Assembly (NCBI GenBank): GCA_965226855.1
Contig: CBDDEE010000032.1
Coordinates: 824,838-888,837, forward strand
Direction of reading: 5' to 3'
Origin: JAUXJB01 sp965226855
GTDB lineage: Bacteria; Myxococcota_A; UBA9160; SZUA-336
Length of the DNA: 64,000 nt
A program made the translations under genes and the position numbers. Below the pieces are notes generated by a model, which saw only the letters and a program-made list of their open reading frames with translations, did not search any database and was not told the origin of the DNA. This document shows positions 52,916 to 62,267 of the stretch, piece by piece. Each line of letters starts with the position of its first letter. Within the stretch, counting starts at the first letter, position 1.

Positions 52916-54709
52916 TCAGGCAAGTGTAGCAGAGTAGGCGACCCGGCTGCGGGGCGAGGCGGCGGCTTCGCAGAGGCCGGTCTCCGGGTGGCGGGACACA
53001 GCCATGACCCGGCCGTGGTCCCAGGGGCCACTGCGCGCCATGCGGTGGCCGCGACGCGAGAGCTCGCGGATCGTCGCCTGTGGGATGCGCTCCTCTGCGA
53101 TGCAGAGACCGGGGTGGAAGAGACGAGGGTAGAACGAGTCGATCAGGTGGCGCGTGTGCACGGTCGGGGCGTCGATGGCGGCCTGCAGGTCCCGCATGCC
53201 GAAGTCGACCGTGTTGAGGAAGAACTGCAAGGTCCACTGATCCTGCTGGTCCCCGCCGGGGGTTCCGAAGGCAATGCGGCGGCCGTCGGGTAGCCGGGCC
53301 ATGGAAGGAGTCAGCGTGGCGCGCGGGCGCTTGCCCGGGGCGAGCGAGTTCGGGTGCGTCGGATCCAGGTTGAACATCTGTCCGCGCGTGCCGACCGGGA
53401 AGCCCAGCTCGGGAATCACCGGCGACGAGGGGATCCAGCCTCCACTTGGCGTCGCGCTCACCAGGTTGCCCCAGCGGTCGACGGCGTCGAGATGCGTGGT
53501 GTCGGCTCGACCGGAAGCGACCTTCGAGCGCTCCTGCTCCGCCGCCATCCACTGCGGCTCGAGAGACGGTGCGTCATCTCCCGCCACGAGCGGCCAGCCC
53601 TGCGGAAGCGTGCCGAGTCCTGGCCGCAGCTCGAGCGATGCGCTGGCGGGGTCTATGAGGGCGCGCCGTGCCTCCGCGTAGCGCTCGGAGAGCAGCTCTC
53701 CGAGCGGTACGTCCACGAAGAGCGGGTCTCCGTAACACGCGTCGCGATCCGCGTACGCGAGCTTGGCGCACTCGAGCCAGGTGTGCAGCGCGTCCGGGCT
53801 GTTGTGACCCATGGCTCCGAGGTCGAAGCCCTCGAGCAGGACGAGCTGCTGCAGGAAGACCGGACCTTGGGTCCACGGCGGGCACTTCCAGACCTCGCTT
53901 CCGCGGTACGAGGTCGACACGGGGTCGTCGATCCGACCCGAGTAACGAGCGAGATCGTCCGCGCTAAGCAGACCCGGATGAGCTCTCCCGCTTGCGTCAG
54001 GTATCGGCGTCGCCAGGAACTTCTCGATCTGCTCCGCGGGTCGGCCGCGATAGAACGCGTCGCGCGCCGCCCGAATACCTGCCTCGCGACTCCCTGCGGA
54101 GCGCGCCGTATAGACCAGCTCCTCCAGCAGCGCCGCATAGGCCGGGTTCGTCTGACGTTCGCCGATCCGCTTCACGGGGAGGTAGAGCTCGGCGCTCGTC
54201 GGCCACTGCTCCCGGAAGCGCGGCTCGAGCAGACCGAGGATGCCCTGCAGGAAGGGGTACATCGGAAAGCCGTCCCCGGCGAGCTTGCGCGCGGGAGCCA
54301 CCACGTCACAGAAGCGCAGCGTGCCGAAACGCTCCAGGAGCTGGCACCAGGCGTCGAGCGCGGCCGGCACCGTTGCGGGCAGCAGGCCGTCGCCGGGGAT
54401 CCGGTCGAGGTCGAGGCCCATCATCCGCTCGATCGTCGCGGCGGCCGGTGCCGTCCCCTGGCCAGAGATCGCGAAGGTCCGGTCCTCGCCAGCGACGTAG
54501 ATCAGGATCGGGACCTCGCCGGCGGGCCCGTTCATGTGGGGCTCGAGTACTTGTAGGGCGAAGCCCATGGCGCAGGCGGCGTCCGCGGCGTTCCCACCGT
54601 CGGCGAGTATCTGCGCGCCTGCCTGGGTCGCCAGGTAGTGTCCTGCGCTGACGGCGCCTCCGTAGCCCTGGAGCGTGGGACGGGTGGTGAAGCTCACGCG
54701 CTCAGACAC
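52916..54709 (-). CDS. gamma-glutamyltransferase family Ntn-hydrolase
   Basis: 597 residues; GTG at 54709. GGNAADAACAMGFALQVLEPHMNGPAGE and GQGTAPAAA belong to the large subunit. The self-cleavage and nucleophile threonine is Thr404 in ADTTHLDAVDRWGNLVSATPSGG, and PRATLTPSM and AFGTPGGDQQDQW belong to the small subunit. No signal peptide, so a cytoplasmic acylase-like member rather than a periplasmic glutathione enzyme is likely. The start overlaps the upstream VWA gene by 16 bp. Confidence 0.92.
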   Translation of the reverse strand: MSERVSFTTRPTLQGYGGAVSAGHYLATQAGAQILADGGNAADAACAMGFALQVLEPHMNGPAGEVPILIYVAGEDRTFAISGQGTAPAAATIERMMGLDLDRIPGDGLLPATVPAALDAWCQLLERFGTLRFCDVVAPARKLAGDGFPMYPFLQGILGLLEPRFREQWPTSAELYLPVKRIGERQTNPAYAALLEELVYTARSAGSREAGIRAARDAFYRGRPAEQIEKFLATPIPDASGRAHPGLLSADDLARYSGRIDDPVSTSYRGSEVWKCPPWTQGPVFLQQLVLLEGFDLGAMGHNSPDALHTWLECAKLAYADRDACYGDPLFVDVPLGELLSERYAEARRALIDPASASLELRPGLGTLPQGWPLVAGDDAPSLEPQWMAAEQERSKVASGRADTTHLDAVDRWGNLVSATPSGGWIPSSPVIPELGFPVGTRGQMFNLDPTHPNSLAPGKRPRATLTPSMARLPDGRRIAFGTPGGDQQDQWTLQFFLNTVDFGMRDLQAAIDAPTVHTRHLIDSFYPRLFHPGLCIAEERIPQATIRELSRRGHRMARSGPWDHGRVMAVSRHPETGLCEAAASPRSRVAYSATLA

Positions 54710-55333
54710 CGTTTGACGGCCGAGGGGATCTCGGACAGATCGCGTACCGGCGCGACGACGCCATTGCCCGCGGCCGCCATTCTTGCGCAGAGCTCGTGAT
54801 CGCCGCCCGGCAGCTCAATGACATTCAGTTGCCGGAATTCCCGAACAAGCGGCAGCGGATCGTGGCCCCGTATTCAACCAGCCGTCGGAGACCAGGATCC
54901 CGATACGGTGGCACGCGCCTCCTTTCCTGATTTCTGAAATTCCGGCCTTCAGCCCCTTGGCAACATCCGTGCAGCCGCCGGGCCTCGTCTCTAGAATGTC
55001 TTGCAGTATCCGTTCATGGACCTTGCGCTGCCCGAGAGGGCATATCACTCGCGCGTGATCTGCGCAACCCGTGACCGCGTAATAATCCTCCGGGCGCAGG
55101 TTCAGCAGCAGGACGGCGGCTACCAGTGCCGCCGCAACTGATTTCGACCCGCGCATCGATCGACTCTCGTCGAGCATGACAGAGTAAGCGCAGGGACGCC
55201 GCGTCCGCTCGATGACGCTGAAGTCAGCGTAATTGGTAAAGGCGAGTCGACCGTTGATCGGCTTGGCCTCGGTGATCAGCCTCTCAATAGAGGCATCGAT
55301 CTCCAGCTCATCGGCATGAAACTGGAACGGCAT
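54694..55333 (-). pseudogene. VWA-domain protein, 5'-truncated and frameshifted
   Basis: Reads FHADELEIDASIERLI, MIDAS LDESRSMRGSKS and GCTDVAKGLKAGISEI, then DGWLNTG. One base near 54870 must be changed to continue as HDPLPLVREFRQLNVIELPGGDHELCARMAAAGNG to a stop at 54694. The N-terminus is lost at the 80-bp repeat (55350), so ATG 55333 is internal. Such proteins usually act with MoxR-type ATPases; none is present here. Confidence 0.7.
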
Positions 55334-55430
55334 CGTCCTTACCGCGGGCCATAGGATAAACAGGCTGCGTTCTGGCTCGAGGTCCGAGTATGGGCGTTAT
55401 GTCAAGCCCCGGTACGGTCCGGGCACATCC

Positions 55431-56645
55431 TTTACAGAAGTCCAGGCACATCGTTTACACGTTTTCGCTTCCGGTGATTTTACCTGTTTGCAGATCGATC
55501 CGCCCAAGGACGGTGTTGTAGTAGACGATGTTTCACACGGCATCGCCGACCTCCTCGAGTCCGATGTTCTCGCCCTCGAGCGCATTGCTGAGGAAGTATT
55601 GACCGGAGAGTCGGAAGGTTCCGCAGGTGCTCACTCTCCGGACCTCGAAGTGGCCGGGATACTCCGGTTGTCGGATACGGCTTGAGTACTCTTTCGTTGA
55701 CGGCTGCCACCGCTCGGCTGGGAAGTCACCGTCGAGTGCTTCATGCGGTCGTTCGTGGTTGTAGCGTTGCTGGAAGAGATCAAGTTGCCTTTGTTGCTTG
55801 GCGAGATTCGCGGCGGGGGGCCTGGCCGCTTCCCGCTTCATGTCTTTGTGCATGCGCTCGTGTTGGCCGTTCTGCTGCGGACTCGAGGGGCGGATTCGTT
55901 GATGAACGATCCCGAGCTTCATCCACCAGACATTGAGCTCGCACAGCCCATGGATTCCTGTTGAGGCGAATGGGGCGCCGTTGTCTGTCCGGATCGCGTC
56001 AGAAAGCCCGCGTTCGCGAAATAGAGCCCGGAAGGCGGGTTTGGCGGCTTCTGTGCGAACCGATCGCAGCGCTTTGCAGAGCAAGAGCATCCGGCTGTAG
56101 TGGTCCGTCACGGTCAACGGGTAGCAGTACTTCCGGTCGCCGGTTTTGAATTGGCCCTTGAAGTCCGCGGGCCAGATCTCGTTGGGGCCCGCCGTCTCCA
56201 AACGAACCGCTCCGGGATGTTTCCACGACCGCCTATGTCGGTTCTTGCGAAGCTTGCCGTGTCGATCCAGGAGTTCGTTGACTGTGCTTCGGGCCGGAAG
56301 ACTCCGACTCGGGTGCCGTCTCTTCATGATCTCGCGCAGCTTGGTCGCTCCCCAGCCATACTTCTCTCGAAGTACCAGGATCTCGCGCTCGACGTGTTCC
56401 GGTGTTCGATTCGGATGCCGATTGGGAGCCCGAGATCGGTCGTCGACCGCCTTCAGGCCCTCCGTCTCGATCCGGTCGATCCACTTGTAGCCGGTGGGCC
56501 GGGAGATCTGATATCGGTCACACAATTCGCTCATCGACCACTGGCCACTCGTGTAGTCGCGATAGAAATGCTGACGCTGCTTCTTCGTGTCGGTTTCCAT
56601 CCAGGGCATCCTTTGGTGTAAAGGATGTGCCCGGACTTCTGTAAA
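55431..56645. mobile_element. IS481-family insertion sequence, second type
   Basis: About 1.2 kb with ends starting TTTACAGAAGTCC and carrying GGCACATC-N-TTTACAC (left 55431-55459; right 56616-56645, inverted), differing at two positions over 30 bp. The motif GTCC-N-GGCACATC-N-TTTACA is also present just outside the left end (55418-55436), so the boundary may extend to about 55412. No target duplication was identified. Confidence 0.75.
55454..56609 (-). pseudogene. IS481-family transposase with a premature TGA
   Basis: HTH (WSMSELCDRYQISRPTGYKWIDRI) and DDE core (Asp in WPADFKGQF, Asp in IRTDNGAPF, Glu in QQNGQHERMH), then YNHERPHEALDGDFPAE. The first stop is at 55533 (after GLEEVGDAV), but the frame continues NIVYYNTVLGRIDLQTGKI to a TAA at 55454, which is the normal family end. 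A Trp codon (TGG) has apparently become TGA. The truncated 358-residue form keeps all catalytic residues. Confidence 0.85.
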
Positions 56646-56929
56646 TCATCATCCCGACCGTTCACCCTACGGGGACCCCGCAGCGGGGCGATTTCAAGCT
56701 GCGCCGGTAGCCGCGCGGCGCCCTGATCGGCGGTCCGATGGTTGCCTCGGCGGTGCGGCGCTGCAAAGTGCCGGCACGCGGGCGAGCGTGGGCCATGGGG
56801 ACCGCGGGGTGGGGTTCGGCAGCGCGCTGCAGTCGTGGCCTTGCGAGCGAGTGCGACTCGGGGACGAGCGGCTACGGCTCGTCGTGGACCGGTGACTGAT
56901 CGAAGAGCCAGTCGTCCTCAGCCTGACCC

Positions 56930-57135
56930 AGGTCTGGGGTGTCAGCCGCCGCGGGCTCGAGCGGGGGCGCGCGCCGCCGTGTCCGCCATGCGTCGTCCGC
57001 CACAGGACGGACAGAACCCCCGGCGCTTGCACGAGAACGCGACCAGGCGATCGTGTCCGCAATCATCACAGTGCAGGCGGAGAAAGCCATGGGCTAGGAC
57101 TGCCGAAGGTGGCGCGGGAGGCGGGGTTGTCATCG
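56930..57135 (-). pseudogene. IS91-family transposase zinc-binding domain, fragment
   Basis: HGFLRLHCDDCGHDRLVAFSCKRR followed by GFCPSCGGRRMADTAA is the conserved N-terminal zinc finger of IS91/ISCR rolling-circle transposases. The HUH domain is absent and the sequence becomes unrelated after about 56985. The areas 56690-56929 and 57136-57330 contain nothing I can identify. Confidence 0.75.
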
Positions 57136-57330
57136 TAGGCGCTGTCGCCGTCCCAGTTGCCCAGCAGCCACGAGAAGCCCGTCAGAGCGTACGAGAGGTC
57201 GTAGTAGCCGGTGTTGCCCGATCCGGTGGCGCTGAGTCGGACCGGCCCGAGATCGTCGATCCTGGGGCAACCTCGAAAGCCGGTTTCGACCGGGAAGAGA
57301 CGGTAATGGTCTCATCCCAACGCCGGGGAG

Positions 57331-57606
57331 TTACTTGGTGCCCTGCTTAGTGGGCGGTGAATGCTCATGATCCGTCTCAACGCGCAGGATCGCGAGGGAC
57401 TTGAGAACCTGTTCCAGCATCGAGGGCTCGCCGCCTCCCATGCCTTCCTCTTCCGCCACCTCAAGCTCGATCGCGTCATACTTCCAGCGCTGAAGGATGT
57501 CGATCTTCTCCTCGCGGGTAAGCTGGGGATGCTCAACCACCGCTTCGGGACTCGAAAAAACGGCGGTTGGGTCGAGACGCGCTTTCTTTAGATCGATGTC
57601 TTGCAT
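57331..57606 (-). CDS. small conserved protein of unknown function
   Basis: 91 residues: MQDIDLKKARLDPTAVFSSP, EKIDILQRWKYDAIELEVAEEEGMGGGEPS, LEQVLKSL. It resembles a small family common in proteobacteria with a conserved REQKIEIL-RRWEYDAREL-like core. Soluble and mostly helical. No function known. Confidence 0.65.
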   Translation of the reverse strand: MQDIDLKKARLDPTAVFSSPEAVVEHPQLTREEKIDILQRWKYDAIELEVAEEEGMGGGEPSMLEQVLKSLAILRVETDHEHSPPTKQGTK

Positions 57607-57910
57607 GCATCGGACCGTTCTGACTTCTGAGCCTGCCCGTCTCTGGGAGAGACTTCAAGCTTGGTGCCGGGCCGAGACTCCAAATCACTCGCGACCCGCG
57701 CCCATCTTCCTGGCCGGAGATCCCGTTTTGCGTGACCGCTATCTCGGCGGGCTGCGAAGAGCGGGGCTGGAATGGTTTCTGGTCCCCAGTGGCTCCGAGT
57801 TCTTAGCTGGCTTCGGGATACTGGTCCCGGGAGGAACGGCCCGGGGTCGACGTGGACAGAACCTGACGAGCGTCGAGGCGGACACCCCTGGTGTGTCGTT
57901 GTGTGTTTAG
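57605..57910 (+). CDS. unrecognised ORF divergent from the previous gene
   Basis: ATG 57605 (HRTVLTSEPARLWERLQAWC) continues with PIFLAGDPVLRDRYLGGLRRAGLEWFLVPSGSEFLAGFG, plausible as protein up to about 57840. The last 25 residues look random, so the gene may be cut there. No family recognised. The stretch 57911-58043 has no gene. Confidence 0.3.
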   Translation: MHRTVLTSEPARLWERLQAWCRAETPNHSRPAPIFLAGDPVLRDRYLGGLRRAGLEWFLVPSGSEFLAGFGILVPGGTARGRRGQNLTSVEADTPGVSLCV

Positions 57911-58043
57911 CTTCGAGGCGGACACGCGACAGCCCGCGGTGCAGTTGTGCACGGGCGGAGCGAGCCCTCTAGCTAGCCGACGAAGACAAGCCCTGGCGCC
58001 TGCCCTTTTGGGTGTCCGAGCTGGATGCCCCTCCGGATAGGCA

Positions 58044-58649
58044 TCACAGGGTCGCGTAGGCCATCTGCCAGAAGGCCCGCTCGTGCTGCGCGACTCTGCG
58101 AAAGGCCTCGTGCTCGGCATCTCCGGCGGGCTCGAGGACTCGGTTCGTTGCGGCCTCGAGTACGCTCACGTAGGCCGCGAACGCATCGCTCGTCCAGTGC
58201 TCGACAAATTCCCGGAAGACGGGCGCCGCTGGAAGCGCGGTCCGCCACGCCTCGAGGTACGCGCGCTCGAGCGCCCAGAGCGCCGTAAGCTGAATCGAGT
58301 AGGGCTCCTCGGTGAGCGTGTGCAGGTAGTCGATGTAGGCGCGTGCGGTCGGATGGAGTGGCGTATCCAGATCGATCCGGCGCTCGGCCGCCTTGCGCTC
58401 GAACCAGTCGAGTTCCGCGACCATCGCCTGAACTCCGCTCGCGAGAAGCTCCAGGTCTTCGCGCGGTGCGCCAGCTAGGAAGCGGGCTTCCGCGCGCGTC
58501 AGTGCCACCCCGAAGTGATAATCCTGGGAGAGCCAACGTGCGAAGGCGGCTGGGGCGAGCGTCCCGGCGCGGACCTGATCGAGGAACGAGTGGTGCGTCG
58601 CGTCGTACCATAGGGTCGCGTGGCTCTGAATCAGCTTCTCAGCCGTCAC
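58044..58649 (-). CDS. TenA/THI-4 family protein (thiaminase II-like)
   Basis: 201 residues, all-helical. Conserved FLDQVRAGTLAPAAFARWLSQDYHFGVALTRAEARFLA near the N-terminus, EEPYSIQLTALWALERAYLEAW in the middle, and YVSVLEAATNRVL at the end. TenA proteins salvage thiamine pyrimidine breakdown products; related ones are haem-oxygenase-like oxidases. The catalytic Cys of classic TenA is not evident, so the precise reaction is uncertain. Confidence 0.75.
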   Translation of the reverse strand: MTAEKLIQSHATLWYDATHHSFLDQVRAGTLAPAAFARWLSQDYHFGVALTRAEARFLAGAPREDLELLASGVQAMVAELDWFERKAAERRIDLDTPLHPTARAYIDYLHTLTEEPYSIQLTALWALERAYLEAWRTALPAAPVFREFVEHWTSDAFAAYVSVLEAATNRVLEPAGDAEHEAFRRVAQHERAFWQMAYATL

Positions 58650-58796
58650 GCCGCATCCAAGCTCGCCTGGGCGGTCATCGCTCCTCCGGGGCCGCGCCGG
58701 TCGCCTCGCGCGCCGAAGCTCTCAAGGAGGCCGGTGGCGTGCCGGCAGCGGGTTCAGCCCCCCTCTCGAGTCCCGGGTGACCATTCATGCTTCGGG

Positions 58797-59108
58797 CTAG
58801 GGCACCTCGATCTCGATATCCGACCCCTCTACTCGAACATTGTAGCTCGCTACACCGCGGGAAGCGGGGGGACCCAGGACCTCGCCCGTTTTGATGTTGT
58901 AGGTCGCGCCGTGCCAAGGACACGTGACGACATCGCTCTCGATCGTCCCCTCGGCCAGCGGACCGCCCATGTGGGCACACGTGTTGTCGATGGCGTGGAA
59001 CTCCCCGTCGACGTTGAAGAGAGCGATTTCCTTCCCCTCGATCTCGATCAGCCTGGCAGTCCCGGGCTCGAGGTCCTTGGTCTCGGCTACCTTTCTGAAC
59101 ACTCCCAT
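58797..59108 (-). CDS. Rieske [2Fe-2S] ferredoxin
   Basis: 103 residues. Cluster ligands Cys-x-His in DNTCAHMGGPL and Cys-x2-His in VTCPWHGATYNIKTGEVLG, in the bacterial Rieske ferredoxin arrangement. A small soluble electron carrier for a ring-hydroxylating or similar oxygenase; no oxygenase subunit is adjacent. The next 260 bp (59109-59369) show no gene. Confidence 0.92.
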   Translation of the reverse strand: MGVFRKVAETKDLEPGTARLIEIEGKEIALFNVDGEFHAIDNTCAHMGGPLAEGTIESDVVTCPWHGATYNIKTGEVLGPPASRGVASYNVRVEGSDIEIEVP

Positions 59109-59369
59109 TCCCAGTCGTCCTTTCTTTGACGGGGCCTCGTTTGGAGTTCGGAGACCGGAGTCACTCTACCGCTGGGGTCACAGCGGGGGAAGGAGATCCG
59201 GGGGCCTTCATCGCCGGCTTGCAGGGCTGCCGACGACGCCAGGGGCCTCGTTCCCGTGGACCGTAGCGCCCCGGAGCGTGACACACTCGTGGCGAAATAG
59301 GCCGGTGTCGGGATCTTCCTCGATTGATTCGACACGAATCGCGCTAATAGCAGGAGAGGGCGGGACACC

Positions 59370-60162
59370 GTGAGCGAGCTACGAGTGCTGTTGGTTACTC
59401 CACTCTCCGGACTGCTCGCGCGCTTCGGCCGCGTCGGGGCCGAGGCTCTTCGCCTCTGGGCGGCTGAGGCCGCCGATCTCCCGCCCACCTGGTGAGGCGT
59501 TCGGCTCGACGTCCACGACGCTCACCCGGACCCCGCCGCCGCGATGCGCCGCGGAGGACGCCGCTCGGCTCCACTTCAGCGCAACGACGATCGGTTTCTC
59601 GAGCGGGGGAGCCGTGCGCGCTGCCTCCCGGCTTCCTGACGCGGACGTGCTCCTCGTCGTGGGCGGCTTCGACGACGAGCTCGCAGCCGCCCCGGCCCTG
59701 CTGGGACGTGAGTGGCGTGCCGTGGGATTCGTCGGGGCTGGAGTGGACGAAGTCCTCGCGCCCCTCGGCCAGGCCCGCGAGGGTCTTCTCGGCCCGGCAC
59801 AATGGGTCGCAGCTGCCGCGTCCGAGTCCGACGAAGGTCCCGATGTACAGTGGTTCCTGACTCGTTACCGGTCAGCTGTCGGAAACGATCCTCCCTACCC
59901 CGCCGCGCAGTCCTTCGCCGCCGGCGTTCTCGCCGCCCGCTGCCTCAGGGATGCCGGGGCAGTGGAAGACGCAGCCCTACTGGCCGCCGCGCGGAGCCTC
60001 GATTGCCGGACGCTCTACGGAGACTTCCGCCTCGACCCGGTGACCGGGCTCCAGGTCGGGCACGAGGTACTTACAGTGCAATGGCAAGGCGGCGCGCGGC
60101 GCATCGTGTGGCCTCCAAGGTTCGCCGACCGGTCCCTCCTCTATCCTCGCTTCACGCGGTGA
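59370..60162 (+). pseudogene. ABC-type substrate-binding protein (LivJ-like), one stop and one frameshift
   Basis: GTG 59370 after CAGGAGAGGG: SELRVLLVTPLSGLLARFGRVGAEALRLWAAE. An in-frame TGA at about 59493 is followed in the same frame by GVRLDVHDAHPDPAAAMRR; the reading then slips near 59550 to AAEDAARLHFSATTIGFSSGGAVRAASRLPDADVLLVVGG and runs to 60162. Domain order fits a periplasmic-binding fold I protein, but it lacks a signal peptide. It stands upstream of the PQQ dehydrogenase, a frequent association. Confidence 0.7.
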
Positions 60163-60194
60163 AGCGGGCTCGTCCAGCTCGACTTTGATGTGTT

Positions 60195-60404
60195 TCAGGA
60201 GAGCGCGATGTCGCCCTCGACTCGGTGGTCCAGCCCGATGCCCTCGATTTGGACGCGCGCTGTTGCCTTCAACTTTTCGTTGCCTGTGAGCTGGCCGGCC
60301 TCGGCCGCCCTGCGCACGGCGCGCTCGATCTCCCGCTGGGAGGTGACACCCACCTGCTTGAGAAACTTGCGAACTTCCCTGTTGAATGTGTCCTCATTCA
60401 TCAT
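60195..60404 (-). CDS. DUF6494-like small protein
   Basis: ATG 60404 or 60401; about 69 residues: MNEDTFNREVRKFLKQVGVTSQREIERAVRRAAEAGQL, KLKATARVQIEGIGLDHRVEGDIAL. The helical start plus short β-hairpin matches a small family of unknown function that is often near oxidoreductases. Confidence 0.7.
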   Translation of the reverse strand: MMNEDTFNREVRKFLKQVGVTSQREIERAVRRAAEAGQLTGNEKLKATARVQIEGIGLDHRVEGDIALS

Positions 60405-60541
60405 GGCGTGGTCTGCTCTCCTCTTCAGGCACCATGCTACGGCAGAACCGCGGGCACTGTGAGGATCGTGTTGACCCTCTGGAGTCGAGCGCGCCCGACA
60501 CATCCTTACTGACAAGCCATCAATAGGAATGAGGAGACGCA

Positions 60542-62260
60542 ATGGCAGTCCTTGCCCGTCCTGGCCTCGTTCGCAGGCTGGTCGGAGCAGTTCGTCGGGG
60601 ACGGTTGCCAATCGTTCTCGGCGGACCCGGGACTGGCTCGGCCGACCCCCCGCCGAGCTAGAGTCCGGTCACGGCCGAGCGGCTCCTCGAGCCCGAGCCG
60701 CGCAACTGGCTCATGTATCGCGGCACCTACGACTCCTGGGGCTACAGCGAGCTGGACCAGATCGATACCACCAACGCGAGCCGGCTCGTCCCCGTCTGGA
60801 CCTTCTCCACGGGCATGCGGGAGGGACACCAGGCCCCCCCGCAACCGGGTGATGGCTCTCGATGCGCGTACAGGCGATCTGCTCTGGCGCTACGAGCGCG
60901 ACCTACCCGAAGACCTGTTCCAGATGCACCCGACGAACCGTGGCGTCGCGCCGTACGGCGAGCTCGTGTATCTGGCGACGGCGGACGCCTTCCTGGTGGC
61001 ACTCGACGCCAGGACCGGGGCCGTCGTCTGGGAGCGCGAGGTCGAGGACTACACCGGGGGCTACTACATGACGCTGGCCCCGATGGTTGCCAGGGGCAAG
61101 GTCATGGTCGGCGTCTCCGGCGGCGAGTTCGGGATCCGGGGCTTCGTCGCGGCGTTCGACGCCGTGAGCGGCGAGCCCGCGTGGAAGACCTACACGATCC
61201 CGGCACCGGGCGAGCCGGGCAGCGAGACCTGGAGCGGAGCCAGCTGGAAGACGGGAGGCGTTCCCGTCTGGATCACGGGCTCTTACGACCCGGCCCTCAA
61301 CCTGACCTACTGGGGCACCGGCAACGGCGGACCCTGGATGGGCGACACGCGGCCCGGCGGCAATCTGTATGCGACCTCCGTGATCGCGCTCGACACCGGC
61401 GCGCTCCGAGCCCACCACCAGTACCACTGGAACGATTCCTGGGACTGGGATGAGGTGTCGGCCCCTATCCTGGTCGACTTCAAGAGGGGCAAACGCACGA
61501 TTCACGGACTGGTCCACCCCGCGCGCAACGCTACCTGTGGTTCCTCGAACGGGCGCGCGACCGGATCGGCTTCGTCGACGCCCGCGCGTACGTCAGACAG
61601 GACGTCTTCACGAGCATCGATCCGCGCTCCGGTCGACCGAGTACGACATGGCGCGCAAGCCGGGAACCGGCAAGCGTGCGCAGTTCTGCCCCTCGTGGTG
61701 GGGCGGCAAGGACTGGCCGCCCGCGGCCTACAGTCCAAAGACGGGCTACCTCTACATCCCCGCGAACGACAACCTGTGCGGCACGATGGCGGGGAAGGAG
61801 GTCGAGTACCGGCGGGGGCAGGTCTACATAGGGGCGGACCCTGGCGAGGAGTTCAGCCTGGTGCTCCACGACGACGCCAGGGAGCACATTGGGGAGCTCC
61901 AGGCCTGGAGTCTGAACGAGCCGAAGGAGGTCTGGACCCGGACCTTCAAGAGCCACAACTGGGGCCCCGTTCTCGTGACGGCGGGCAACGTCGTCTTCAT
62001 GGGCGGGACCAACGACCGCTTCTTCCGGGCCTTCGACGCGCAGACCGGCACTACGCTCTGGAAGCAGCGCACGAGCTCCGGCGTCACCGGCGTACCGAGC
62101 ACCTACGAAGTCGACGGCGTGCAGTACGTGGCCGTGCTCTCCGGCTGGGGCGTGGACGCGGCCCGCAAGCAGGACCTGCTGAACCCCCTCCTGGGAACGT
62201 CGACCTACGTTCCGCAGGGGGGGGGTCCTATGGGTCTTCGCCTTGCCGGATCAGCGCTGA
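60542..62260 (+). pseudogene. PQQ-dependent alcohol dehydrogenase-like quinoprotein, multiple frame breaks
   Basis: Blocks in order are NWLMYRGTYDSWGYSELDQID, NRVMALDARTGDLLWRYERD, LVYLATADAFLVALDARTGAVVWE, SWKTGGVPVWITGSYDPALNLTYWGTGNGGPW, HWNDSWDWDEVSAPILVD, FCPSWWGGKDWPPAAYSP, LCGTMAG and FKSHNWGPVLVTAGNVVFMGG. These belong to the eight-bladed propeller of methanol/ethanol-type dehydrogenases. Breaks are a TAG at 60659, a small deletion near 60840, one-base losses near 61530 and 61632, and one extra G in a G9 run (62217-62225), which hides the natural end GGVLWVFALPDQR at 62260. No haem c domain. Confidence 0.85.
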
Positions 62261-62267
62261 TGCTCGG

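Larger units (their letters stand above)
55350..56688. repeat. 80-bp breakpoint repeat, copy B, split by IS481-type element
   Basis: Left part 55350-55410 (to GTCAAGCCCC) and right part 56665-56688 (CCCTACGGGGACCCCGC...) together correspond to copy A at 48563-48642. The insertion sequence and about 40 bp of flanking sequence lie between. Confidence 0.8.

Noticed and set aside
8626..59495. Alternative genetic code with TGA as Trp
   Set aside because: Many intact genes here end in TGA, including ATGA-coupled trbB and an antiporter, so TGA is a normal stop.
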